Position numbers and translations under genes: made by a program
Assembly (NCBI GenBank): GCA_025358925.1
Contig: JANYHT010000050.1
Span: 186,001-250,000, forward strand
DNA length: 64,000 nucleotides
Origin: Gemmatimonadaceae bacterium
Lineage (GTDB): Bacteria > Gemmatimonadota > Gemmatimonadetes > Gemmatimonadales > Gemmatimonadaceae
Reading direction: 5' to 3'
In this document: positions 45,442 through 55,000 of the stretch, one piece after another
Numbering within the stretch: the first letter of the stretch is position 1
Layout: each line of letters begins with the position of its first letter
Notes under the pieces: generated by a model
The model's input: the letters and a program-made list of their open reading frames with translations, nothing else
Database searches by the model: none
Told to the model about the DNA's origin: nothing

Positions 45442-45454
45442 CGTTCTACATTCT

Positions 45455-45459
45455 GGAGG
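45455..45459 (+). promoter_or_regulatory. Shine-Dalgarno site fixing the oxidoreductase start
   Basis: A GGAGG run lies 4 bases before the ATG at 45464. It is one of the strongest ribosome-binding sites seen in the window and argues for this start rather than the open frame beginning at 45353. Confidence 0.7.
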
Positions 45460-45463
45460 CGTG

Positions 45464-46468
45464 ATGAAAGACGGCGTTCGTATCGCCGTTGTTGGTACCG
45501 GTGCCATCGCACAACTCACGCACATTCCGGTGCTGTCGAAGTTGCGTGGCGCTTCGCTGGTGGCGCTCTGTGACAACGATGCGGCGAAGGCGCGCGCGTT
45601 GGCGGATCGTTTCGGCGTACCTGACGTGTTCACCGACTTCGAAGAATTGTTGGAATCGGACGAACTCGATGCCGTTGTTATTGCCACGCCCAATCATCTG
45701 CATGAACCGCACGTGCTCGCGGCGCTCAAGGCCAAGTTGCACGTGCTGTGTGAGCGCCCGCTCTCGCTGACGGTGCGTGGCGTCGAACGCTGCATCGCGG
45801 CGGCTGCGAAGGCGGATCGTCGATTGGTCGTTGGGCACAATCATCGCTTTCGTACGGACGTGCAAGCCCTTGATCAGTTCATTCGCAATGCGGAGCTCGG
45901 CCAACTGACGTCCATCCGCGCAGGCGCGCTGCATTTCAAGCGCAATGCGGACGGATGGCGCAATCGTCGCGCCGAAGCGGGCGGTGGCGCCTTTCAAGAG
46001 TTTGGCTTTCCGTTGCTTGACCTCGCGCTGTGGCTCGCGGATTCACCGCCACCGGTGCGTGTCTCAGCGTCCATGCGCCGCGGTCGCGCTGCCACCGCGG
46101 TTGAAGATGCCATGCAAGTCCTGCTCGAGTGCGAGAACGGGCTGACGATCAGCTTTGACGTGTCGTGGTCGTACGTTGGTGATGACGATCGCTGGTGGTT
46201 TGAAACGCACGCGACGCGCGGTTCAGCGCGACTCGCACCGTTACGCGTGCAGAAAGAATTGAACGGACGCGCGGTCGATGTGTCGCCGTCCGGTGCTGCG
46301 GCCCGCGAAAGCCCGTTTTTGCAGAGCTATCGTGCTGAAATTGCACACTTTCTCGCGGTGATGCAGGGCATTGTTCCGTACGAATTGCCAAACGATCAAG
46401 TGTTGGTGCATCGTGTGCTCGAAGCGATTTATCGTGCGGCGGACGACGGGAAAGAGATTCGTTTCTGA
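45464..46468 (+). CDS. Gfo/Idh/MocA-family oxidoreductase
   Basis: 334 residues with an N-terminal Rossmann fold (VRIAVVGTGAIAQLTHIPVL), the nucleotide-binding second strand (VALCDNDAAKARALADRFG), the ATPNHLHEPHVLAAL loop, the CERPLSLTVRG segment (usually CEKP; here Arg replaces the Lys of the family's EKP motif) and a C-terminal alpha/beta domain with GGGAFQEFGFPLLDLALWLA. The family oxidises sugars or reduces biliverdin using NAD(P). The CEKP to CERP change removes the usual catalytic lysine, so activity is open to question. It is co-transcribed with DUF4105 (1-base overlap TGATG). Confidence 0.87.
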   Translation: MKDGVRIAVVGTGAIAQLTHIPVLSKLRGASLVALCDNDAAKARALADRFGVPDVFTDFEELLESDELDAVVIATPNHLHEPHVLAALKAKLHVLCERPLSLTVRGVERCIAAAAKADRRLVVGHNHRFRTDVQALDQFIRNAELGQLTSIRAGALHFKRNADGWRNRRAEAGGGAFQEFGFPLLDLALWLADSPPPVRVSASMRRGRAATAVEDAMQVLLECENGLTISFDVSWSYVGDDDRWWFETHATRGSARLAPLRVQKELNGRAVDVSPSGAAARESPFLQSYRAEIAHFLAVMQGIVPYELPNDQVLVHRVLEAIYRAADDGKEIRF

Positions 46469-47745
46469 TGCGTTGTGTTTGGCGTGCGCTGACCGTTGCG
46501 GTGGCATGTCTTGCCAGCGTCTCGGTGCACGCGCAAGGCGTGGACAGCGCGCCACCTCCGCCGGGTGTTTCCCCATCGCTTGATAGTGCACGAGCCGTTC
46601 GCGGTGCGCGCATGAGTGTGGTGATGTACACGTATGGACCGGGCAGCGAAGTCTTTGAGCGATTTGGGCATATCGCGTTGGCCATTCGCGACAGTGCCAC
46701 TGGTGAGGACGTGGCCTTCAATTGGGGCATGTTTGATTTCGCGCAGCCGCACTTCTTGGTGAATTTTTTAAGTGGCGACACCAAGTATTGGATGGCCGGT
46801 TATCGTGTGATGGATTTCAATGCCGCGTACGCGCGCGACGATCGGTCGATTCGCATGCAGACACTTTTTCTCCCCGCGATTGAACGCGCGGCGCTGTTTG
46901 ACTTTGTCGCGTGGAATGCAACGGAAGCGCACAAGTACTATCGCTACGACTACTACCGTGACAATTGCGCGACGCGGATTCGCGACGCCTTGGATCGGGT
47001 GTTAGGTGGACAACTGCGCACAGCGTTCAGCAACTTGGGCAGTGGTCGCACCTGGCGTGGTGAAACAGCGCGCATCACCGCGACTGAGTTGCCAGTCTAT
47101 GCTGGAATTGAGTTGGCGCTGGGGCGCAATGCGGATCGCACGCTCACGCGATGGGAGGAGTCATTCCTGCCCACGTTATTAGCCGACCATCTCACGTCAC
47201 TCGTGTTGCGAGACCAGTTCGGTGGTCGGTTTAAGCTGGTGATGCGAGACACGATGCTCGCGATGACCAATCGCGTTCCTTTGCCCTCCGACGAACCATC
47301 GCGTATCGTTCCCGCCGCGTTGTTGGGTTTGACACTCGCTGGTCTGCTCGCGGTATTGGCGGACGCGAAACGACGTGCGGCGCGAGTGATGCTGTCCACC
47401 ATCGTCGCCGTGTGGTACGCCGTCGGTGGCGTGCTTGGCACACTCCTCTTGCTCGCGGCGACAATCACGAAGCACGCACCGTACATGGGATCCAACACCA
47501 CGCTGCTGCAAATACATCCATTGCTTTTAGTGGCGGCCATCGTCGTACCGGTCGCCGTTGTTCGCGGTGTGCGGAGTCGCGTTGCGCTCGGCGTGAGCGT
47601 CACGGCGGCGCTGCTGGCGGCATGCGGCGCCGCACTGCAACTCGTACCTGCATTTACGCAACACAGTGGGGTTGTGCTCGCGGTGACGGTGCCGGTGCAC
47701 GCTGCCATCGCTATTACGATGTGGCGCATGAATCGCACGGTATGA
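46468..47745 (+). CDS. DUF4105 membrane protein
   Basis: 425 residues with a signal peptide (cleavage near VSVHAQG), then a soluble domain whose MYTYGPGSEVFERFGHIALA, FNWGMFDFAQPHFLVNF and YRYDYYRDNCATRIRD segments match DUF4105 (Lnb N-terminal periplasmic domain). The conserved His of FGHIAL and the Cys of DNCATR recall NlpC/P60-like catalysis, though no activity is proven. The C-terminal third holds about five membrane helices. It overlaps the previous gene by one base and the hyuA gene by four (ATGA). Confidence 0.85.
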   Translation: MRCVWRALTVAVACLASVSVHAQGVDSAPPPPGVSPSLDSARAVRGARMSVVMYTYGPGSEVFERFGHIALAIRDSATGEDVAFNWGMFDFAQPHFLVNFLSGDTKYWMAGYRVMDFNAAYARDDRSIRMQTLFLPAIERAALFDFVAWNATEAHKYYRYDYYRDNCATRIRDALDRVLGGQLRTAFSNLGSGRTWRGETARITATELPVYAGIELALGRNADRTLTRWEESFLPTLLADHLTSLVLRDQFGGRFKLVMRDTMLAMTNRVPLPSDEPSRIVPAALLGLTLAGLLAVLADAKRRAARVMLSTIVAVWYAVGGVLGTLLLLAATITKHAPYMGSNTTLLQIHPLLLVAAIVVPVAVVRGVRSRVALGVSVTAALLAACGAALQLVPAFTQHSGVVLAVTVPVHAAIAITMWRMNRTV

Positions 47746-49670
47746 TCGCCGTTGGCATTGATGTTGGTGGCACGTTCACCGATCTCGTGACCATCACCAC
47801 CAACGGGACTATTCGTGCGACGAAAGTCCTCAGCAATCCGGCCGATCGTGCGGCCGGCGTGCTTGTCGCGACCGATGCGGCATCACTGAACCCGCACGAC
47901 ATCGCATTTATCGCGCACGGGACCACCGTCGTCACGAACCTCTTGCTCGAACGTCGTGGCGCGCGTGTGGTGGCGTGTACCACCGCAGGCTTCACCGACG
48001 TGTTGGAGTTACGACGTCAGGAGCGCGCGTCGCTCTACGATCTCACCAAGCATCACCCGCCACCGCTCGTTGCACGTACCGACATCGTGAGCGTACGGGA
48101 ACGCATCGTGCCGGAGGGCGTCTTGCTGATACTCGATGAGGCCGCGATCGCCCAGGTTGTCATCGCCGTGACCGCGCTGAACCCAGAAACGGTGGCGATC
48201 ACGCTGCTGCACGCGTATGCCGATGCCTCGCATGAATTGCGAGTGCGGGATGCGATCCAACGCGCGTTACCCGAGTGCGATGTCATCTGCTCGCATGCGG
48301 TGCTGCCAGAAATTCGCGAGTATGAGCGCATGGCAACTACGGTGGCCGAAGCGTACGCGCGCCCTGCGGTTCGACGCTACTTACACGCGCTCGGTGAGCG
48401 ATTGGCGCAGCGCGGACTGCCAGCACCGCGCGTGATGACATCGGCGGGTGGCACATTGTCGGCTTATGAAGCAGCGGAACATGCGGCCTCGTTGGCGTTG
48501 TCTGGTCCAGCTGGTGGCGTGACGGGTGCGGCGGCCGTCGTGCGCGCCCTCGGGTTCTTACGCGCCCTAACGATCGATATTGGTGGCACCAGCGCCGACG
48601 TCGGCCTCATTGAGGATGGCGAACCACTCGTTGAACGCGGCGGTGCCGTTGCTGGCGTGCCAATCGCACTACCTCGCGTGCTCGTTGAGGCCGTTGCGGC
48701 GGGTGGTGGGAGCATTGGGTGGATTGATGCCGGTGGTGCGTTACGCGCGGGCCCAGAGAGTGCCGGCGCATCGCCAGGACCTGCGGCTTACGGCACCGGT
48801 GGCGTGCGTCCGACTGTCACCGATGCGCACGTCGTGCTCGGCCATGTTGCATCGGGCACGTGGAGCGGCGGCGTAACAATCAATGCCGAATTCGCGCGCG
48901 CGGCAATGGCTACGTTGGCCGAGCCGTTGGGTGTGACCGTGGAGCGTGCGGCGTTGGCGTTGATTGCGACCACTGATGCAACGATGGCGCGCGCACTGCG
49001 GCGTGTATCGGTTGAACGTGGAGTGGATCCACGCAGCGCAGTGCTGGTGGCGTTTGGCGGCGGCGGTCCGTTGCACGCGTGTGGCTTGGCCGAACGACTG
49101 GCGATGACACGTATTGTGATTCCGCCGCACGCTGGTGTATTGAGCGCGGTTGGATTGGCGTTGGCACCAGAGCGTCGCGAGGGTCTGGCCAGTTTGGTAT
49201 CGCGTACGGATGCACTCGCAGCGGACGCACTTGCGTTGCTCCTCGAACAGGAAGCGGCGCAATTGCGGGGTGATACTGGTGGCAGACTTACGGCACGGTG
49301 GTGGGCACGATCACGCTATGAAGGACAAGGGTACGAAGTTGATATTCCCATCACCGTCGGTGATGACGGTTCGGTGATTGCACAACGATTTGTTGATCGA
49401 CATCAAATGCGTGCGGGGTTCACTTTAGATCGCGCCGTTGAGTGTATCAGCGTTCGTACGGCACTTGTTGGCGCGCCGTGGCCAGTGCAGTTTGTGCGCC
49501 CCGAACGCCTCGCCGCGGAGCCTTCGCGTGAAGAAGACGATGGGTGCGCGCTGGAGCGTACGGTGGTTGGCCCGGCGGTGATACGTTTGCCTGATGCCAC
49601 GTTACATGTCGCGTCTGGATGGACAGCACGCGCGTTATCGATTGGCGGTTGGATGTTGGAAGTATCGTGA
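47742..49670 (+). CDS. Hydantoinase/oxoprolinase subunit A (HyuA family)
   Basis: 642 residues from the ATG at 47742. The N-terminal actin-like ATP site (MIAVGIDVGGTFTDLVTI), HGTTVVTNLLLERRG, the second phosphate site (ALTIDIGGTSADVGLIEDG) and GGGSIGWIDAGGALRAGPES define the HyuA/hydantoinase_A fold. With HyuB it uses ATP to open 5-membered rings such as hydantoins or 5-oxoproline. The frame extends upstream through the DUF4105 gene to 47412, which is not real. It overlaps both neighbours by four bases, placing it in a tight four-gene set ending with hyuB. Confidence 0.9.
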   Translation: MIAVGIDVGGTFTDLVTITTNGTIRATKVLSNPADRAAGVLVATDAASLNPHDIAFIAHGTTVVTNLLLERRGARVVACTTAGFTDVLELRRQERASLYDLTKHHPPPLVARTDIVSVRERIVPEGVLLILDEAAIAQVVIAVTALNPETVAITLLHAYADASHELRVRDAIQRALPECDVICSHAVLPEIREYERMATTVAEAYARPAVRRYLHALGERLAQRGLPAPRVMTSAGGTLSAYEAAEHAASLALSGPAGGVTGAAAVVRALGFLRALTIDIGGTSADVGLIEDGEPLVERGGAVAGVPIALPRVLVEAVAAGGGSIGWIDAGGALRAGPESAGASPGPAAYGTGGVRPTVTDAHVVLGHVASGTWSGGVTINAEFARAAMATLAEPLGVTVERAALALIATTDATMARALRRVSVERGVDPRSAVLVAFGGGGPLHACGLAERLAMTRIVIPPHAGVLSAVGLALAPERREGLASLVSRTDALAADALALLLEQEAAQLRGDTGGRLTARWWARSRYEGQGYEVDIPITVGDDGSVIAQRFVDRHQMRAGFTLDRAVECISVRTALVGAPWPVQFVRPERLAAEPSREEDDGCALERTVVGPAVIRLPDATLHVASGWTARALSIGGWMLEVS

Positions 49671-50338
49671 AGTCGACACGTCATGAGCAGGGCTCTCGCA
49701 TTGTTGGCACGGCGGTGTTGCCGTTGCTCCCTCCTGAAGGGCCGGTGCACGTGCTGTTGCTTGGCGAAGCACCCGGTCCGCGCGGTGCAGATAAGAGTGG
49801 CGTTCCGTTTTTTGGTGATGCTGCGGGAAAGCATTTGTATGCGGTGCTGCGCGGCATGAACGCCGTCGTGTTGCCGACAAGTATTGATGCACTCCCTTGG
49901 GATGGCGCAACGTTTGCTTCGGCGCAACTTGCGCCCATCGCGCACGGTATCGCTTTAGGGAATGCATTTGATCGTTGTCCAACGGAAAACGGGACGACGT
50001 TTCGCGCGCCGACTCGCGTTGAACTGGAAGGCGCGGACAACATCGCACGATTGACGCGGGAACTCATGACACTGCGGGCGCGAGGCTTGCGTGGTATTGT
50101 CACGCTAGGACGTGTCGCGATGAAAACCATGGATGTTGTACTGACCCGAATGCCGATGGACGGGCTTGTCCGACGCGCGATGGCGCATCCATCGGCGCAA
50201 GGCCTGCTGTCGATGGCGCCGGATCGCGGACGCGGCGCGAAGATGGCGGACCTGATTGACGCGTGGAAAGTGAAGTGCGAGCGGGCCATCATCGAGGCGG
50301 GATTTGTTGTAGCAGAGCAGGAGCCAAGGCATGAGTAG
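49667..50338 (+). CDS. Uracil-DNA glycosylase superfamily protein
   Basis: 223 residues from a GTG at 49667 that overlaps the HyuA stop (GTGA). The motif LLLGEAPGPRGADKSGVPFFG is the family 4/5-type GEAPG site (21 residues; position about 25-45), followed by AGKHLYAVL, IALGNAFDRCPTENGTTF and, near the end, AHPSAQG, which corresponds to the H-P-S loop. The four iron-sulfur cysteines of classic family 4 are not evident; only isolated cysteines occur, so it may be a divergent or non-repair member. It sits between hyuA and hyuB, an unusual place. Confidence 0.75.
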   Translation: MKSTRHEQGSRIVGTAVLPLLPPEGPVHVLLLGEAPGPRGADKSGVPFFGDAAGKHLYAVLRGMNAVVLPTSIDALPWDGATFASAQLAPIAHGIALGNAFDRCPTENGTTFRAPTRVELEGADNIARLTRELMTLRARGLRGIVTLGRVAMKTMDVVLTRMPMDGLVRRAMAHPSAQGLLSMAPDRGRGAKMADLIDAWKVKCERAIIEAGFVVAEQEPRHE

Positions 50339-51914
50339 CAGTCAGCCGCACAGTTTTGACGTGCTCGAACTAACGGTCTTCTCGCAAAGTGTCGCCATGC
50401 TCGCGGAAGAGATGGGCACGTTGCTGGAGCGGAGCGCCATCTCACCGAATATTCGCGAGCGTCGCGACGCGTCGTGCGCGTTATTTGACGCGAGCGGCCG
50501 CATGGTCGCACAAGCGGCGCACATTCCGGTACATCTTGGAGCGATGCCCGAGTCTGTCGCCGCGGTGCGGGCGCGCGATGCGCGGCCGCGCGATCTATTT
50601 TTGCTCAATGATCCGTCGCATGGCGGATCGCATTTGCCGGATCTGACGATGATTGAGGTCATCGCTGATCCGGACGACGAGACGCGCATCATCGGATATG
50701 CGGCGGTGCGGGCGCATCATGCGGATGTCGGCGGTATGAGCCCGGGCAGTATGCCATTTGGTGCGACGGAGCTTTATCAGGAAGGATTGATCGTGCCGCC
50801 GGTGCGCCTTGAAATTGCGGGTGTACCGCAGGTCGATGTCATGCGCCTTGTGCTTGCCAACGTGCGCGTCGCGGGAGAGCGTGAGGGTGATTTGCGAGCG
50901 CAGCGTGCCGCGTGTGCAGCGGGGCGCGACTCGTGGCAACTGCTGTATCGGCGACTTGGTGCGACGCAGCTCAGCCATGCGATTGATGCGTTGCTCAGTT
51001 ACACGGAGCGTCGCGTGCGCGCGCGGCTCGCGCTATTGGAAGGCGCGGAGGGGCGCGCCGTTGATGCGTTAGAGAGCGATGGCGTGAGTGATGCGGACAT
51101 CCCGGTGGTGGTGCATGCGCGCATTGCAGATTCGCTCTTACATCTCGATTTCACCGGTACGTCACCTGCGGTGCGTGGCAACGTCAACGCACCGCCAGCT
51201 GTTGCGCGTGCGGCGGCGGTGTTCGTGCTCCGCGTGTTATGTGATGATGATGTGCCCGTGAATGACGGCGTTGCGCGCGCACTGCGCATTGTCATGCCAA
51301 CCGACTGTGTGGCGAACGCGAAGAGTCCGAGTGCGGTGGCGGCCGGGAACGTGGAGCTCTCGCAGCGCATCACGGATGTGTGTTTCGCGGCGTTGGCGCG
51401 AGCGGCGGCGTCGATTGGAGTGCATGATTTGCCGATACCTGCGGCGGGGCAGGGCACGATGAACAACGTGACACTTGGCGCTTCGGGTTGGAGTTTTTAC
51501 GAAACGTTGGGAGGCGGGCAGGGGGCGAGTGCGCGCGCGCACGGACCTGATGCAGTACACGTTGGAATGAGCAATACGCGCAACACGCCCGTAGAATCGT
51601 TAGAGCGTGCGTATCCCTTGCGTGTAGTGGAATATTCGGTGCGACGCGGCAGTGGGGGTGCCGGCGCGCATCACGGGGGCGATGGCGTGGTGCGTCGATA
51701 TGAAGCGCGCGTGACGTGTACCGCCACACTCTTGACGGAGCGCCGCCGCGTCGCGCCGCCCGGCGCCGTAGGTGGTGCGGACGGTGCGCCTGGGCGCAAT
51801 TTGCTGAATGGCACTGTGCTGCCAGCCAAATGTCGTGTGACCATGCAGCCCGGCGACGTACTAACGATCGAGACGCCGGGTGGCGGGGGACACGGGATAG
51901 GGATTAGGGATTAG
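50331..51914 (+). CDS. Hydantoinase/oxoprolinase subunit B (HyuB family)
   Basis: 527 residues with HyuB signatures: AEEMGTLLERSAISPNIRER, LNDPSHGGSHLPDLTMIE, GYAAVRAHHADVGGMSPGSMP, and the C-terminal GGQGASARAHGPDAVHVGMS and RVVEYSVRRGSGGAGAHHGG. It is the metal-binding catalytic half that works with HyuA. The ATG overlaps the UDG-like gene by 8 bases. The last residues GIGIRD and the TAG stop come from the GGGATTA array, so the natural C-terminus has been replaced or extended by repeat sequence. Confidence 0.9.
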   Translation: MSSSQPHSFDVLELTVFSQSVAMLAEEMGTLLERSAISPNIRERRDASCALFDASGRMVAQAAHIPVHLGAMPESVAAVRARDARPRDLFLLNDPSHGGSHLPDLTMIEVIADPDDETRIIGYAAVRAHHADVGGMSPGSMPFGATELYQEGLIVPPVRLEIAGVPQVDVMRLVLANVRVAGEREGDLRAQRAACAAGRDSWQLLYRRLGATQLSHAIDALLSYTERRVRARLALLEGAEGRAVDALESDGVSDADIPVVVHARIADSLLHLDFTGTSPAVRGNVNAPPAVARAAAVFVLRVLCDDDVPVNDGVARALRIVMPTDCVANAKSPSAVAAGNVELSQRITDVCFAALARAAASIGVHDLPIPAAGQGTMNNVTLGASGWSFYETLGGGQGASARAHGPDAVHVGMSNTRNTPVESLERAYPLRVVEYSVRRGSGGAGAHHGGDGVVRRYEARVTCTATLLTERRRVAPPGAVGGADGAPGRNLLNGTVLPAKCRVTMQPGDVLTIETPGGGGHGIGIRD

Positions 51915-52020
51915 GGATTAGGGATTAGGGATTAGGGATTAGGGATTAGGGATTAGGGTTCGTCTCAATCCCTAACCCCTAGTCCCTAGTCCCTAATCCC
52001 TAATCCCTACTCAGTCCCTA
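51894..52020. repeat. GGGATTA heptamer array with inverted arm, largest copy
   Basis: A GGGATA unit at 51894 is followed by eight perfect GGGATTA units in a row (51900-51955) and a GGGTT end. After a short spacer (CGTCTC) comes the opposed arm of TAATCCC and variants TAGTCCC and TAACCCC (about 51966-52020). The stop of hyuB (51912-51914) and of the S9 peptidase (52018-52020) lie inside TAGGGA units. The arms could fold as a long imperfect hairpin between the convergent genes. Confidence 0.93.
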
Positions 52021-55000
52021 TGGAATAATTTTCGTGACGGGCGCTGCCTTCGGATCGACCAGCGGACGTCGCTCTTTCAAATGGTCTTCCATCTGCAAGC
52101 GTGGTACGCCGTCTTTCAACCAATCTGGAGCCGGTTGATCGCGAAGAAATGTGTCAAACCATTCCGTCATGCGGAGATTGTAGTCCTTCTGATTCGCCGG
52201 TCGTGCGAGTCCGTGGTTTTCACCCACATATTCGAGGAGCACCACATCTTTGCCCAATTGACGGAGATGGTTGTAGTACGTGATACCTTGATTGAAATCC
52301 ACCGCACCGTCACGGTCGTTATGCAAAATCATGAACGGAATGTTCAGATTCTGCGCAAAGTTTTGTGGCGAGTTGCGCATGTACGCGTCGGGCACGTCGT
52401 TCGGTCCACCAGTAAACCGACCTTGGCTCGAGATAAAAATTGAGGCATCGGTGGTACCGGTGTTCCAATACATTGAGCCAAACATCGACACCATGTCCGT
52501 GAGCGGCGCGCCAGCCACTGCCGTCTTAAAAATATTAGTTTGCGTCGTGATGAATGTGGTTTGATAGCCACCCCAGCTGTGCCCTTGCAGGCCAACGCGT
52601 GCCGTATCGATCATGCCCGTGGCAATGGCTGCCTTCACTGCTGGCACGACGCACCACACCGCCGAACGACCCGGATCATTCACGTGATAGACAATGTCCG
52701 GCTTGAGGAAGGCATAACCACGTGACGTGTACACGCTGGGATTGGAATAGCGTGTCGCGTTTGGTTCGGTGTAGACGTTGAACTCTTGGCTCAGCTTTTC
52801 GTAAATGTACGTGAGCATCGGATACGTTTTCCCCTGCTCATAGCCGGCCGGGAGATACAACACCGCCTGATGCTTGCCGCCGCCATTCTCGCACTCGTAG
52901 TTGATCAACTTTGCGCCTGGCGTCCACGCGACGTCTTTCTGCTGCGGATTCGCATCCGTGAGACGACGTTCGTTTTTCAAACCGTCGTCGGCCGCGTAAA
53001 AGTCCGGATATTTCACGACGGACTGTCGCGCATACACCCAGATGTTGGCGTCACGCGCTTTGCGATAGTCCACCTTCGCCTCTTCCCACGCGATGGTTTT
53101 TACGCCGCCCTTGAGCGCGTCCACTTGTACGAGCCCTTCCTTCTTCGTCCACTCGCCGTACGTCTCCATAAACATTGGTTTCGCGACGTCGATAATGCCG
53201 CGATCGCGTGGGTCGGAGAGCACGCGCGTCTGATAACGAATCTGCTCCGTCTTGCCGTTGCTTGTGAGATTGACCGCGGCACCCGTCGCGCCCACCGGCA
53301 AACGCCACAGGTCCCAGTTGTCACGCACAAATACCTGTGCGCCGTCCTTCGTCCACCCAACCAACGCACCACCAATTGCCGGCTTCACTTGGTTGTGGTC
53401 GTCTTCCGTATTCCAAAATTGCGACGGCACACCAGTTGTAATGGTTTTCGTTGCACCCGTTGAAAAATCGTACGTCTTCCAATCGCCCGCATCGAAGTAC
53501 GCATACTTGTTGTTATCAGGCGAAAAACTCAGTGACGGACCGCCACCACGTCCGCCACCACCACCACCGCCTGGTACTTTCGCTTGAATCAGTTTGCGTT
53601 CGCCCGTGCTCACGTTGATCGCATAGATGTCGCGAAACGAAACACCGGAGATGCCTTGCACACGCTCATACGCCGATGCATCAGACGCCACCGCCCAAGA
53701 GTCTTTCGGACCGACCGAGACCTCGCGTAACCTTGGATCGGCAAGCTTCACCACCTTCGCCGTGACCATGTTGTACGCGGCGAGATAGCTGAAGGCTTTG
53801 TCTTGCCCCTCTTGCACCTGCTGTTGGGCCTGCGGACGTGGATCTTTCCAGTGCCACAAAATAAGTGAGGGCACTTCCGCATCGGTCTGCGGTGCAGCTG
53901 CAATTTGCCCCGTGTTGCCGGCGCCTGGCGCAGCACCACCGGGGTTGGGTGCAGTGAACACATTCGCGGTGCGTGAACGCGGCGGACGCGGCTCGCGCAA
54001 GCCAAAATAGAGCACACCGTCTTTGTCGCCCCACTCCAACGCGCGATCACTACTCAACACCAACCCACTCGGCACACCCGCAGATTTCGCGTTCAGTTCG
54101 ATCACTTTCGCGTTGGGTAACGCGGCATGCGGCCAGGCGAGCACCGTCACATCATCATCAGCACCGGCGGTGTCCGTTACCACGCGATACGCGATCAGTG
54201 CATCACTGGAATCGCCCCATGTGAGGCGACGATACGATGCCTTCTTCACGTCCAGTGTGCGTGCAATGCCTGAGGACAATTGACGTAACTGCACACTGTT
54301 GCCCGCTTGATCGGTCGTCGCGATGGCGAGGGCAACCCAATCCCCTGCATCGTCGAATGCGAATTCAGCAACGTCGGAAATTGGTGTCGGCATGCCGCCT
54401 GCGAGGTTCACGAGTTCAAGCGTCGAGCCGACGGCGACACCACCGCCGGCGCCGCCTGCTGCTGGTGCGACTACCACACTGCGCGGGGCTGCGAGATGCA
54501 CGGCAATCCAGTCCGATTTATCACCGGCGAAACGAAACGCGCGCACATTTTCAAACTCGCGCTTCGTACCATCCACGAGATTGACGACCGCCAGCTTTGT
54601 TTGCGCAGCGGTCGCAGGCGCTGCTCCACCGGCGGTTCCTGTACCGCCACGACCTCCACGTCCGTTGCGGCCTGCGGCAGTTGCACTGCTCGCGTACTCA
54701 AGAAATGCCACCCAGTGTGCGTTGCCGCTGATCGCGATGCTCGGCGAGCCGCCGCCGCCGCTGCGGCCAGCGCCCGTAGTGCCAGCCGATGCATCACCAA
54801 TTGGGAAGCGCATCTCTTTCGCGCCTGCCGCAGTACTGCGCACAACGACTTCGGCGTCGCCCTCGTTGGGCGCGATGACATAGGCGAACCACTTGCCGTC
54901 GTTCGATAACTGGGGTGTCCGCACGCCCTTCCACGACAGTAAGTCGTTGACGGTCAGTTGACGGCCAGCCGTTGCGGGCGGGGTCCACTTGGAAACGGGC

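Noticed and set aside
47412-47741. Longer N-terminus for HyuA
   Set aside because: It would overlap the DUF4105 gene in another frame; the ATP-site motif begins right at the ATG at 47742.
51894-52020. CRISPR array or telomere
   Set aside because: Unit is 7 bases with no spacers, so not CRISPR. The sequence looks like telomere repeats, but it lies inside a gene-rich region between two convergent genes, so it is not a chromosome end.
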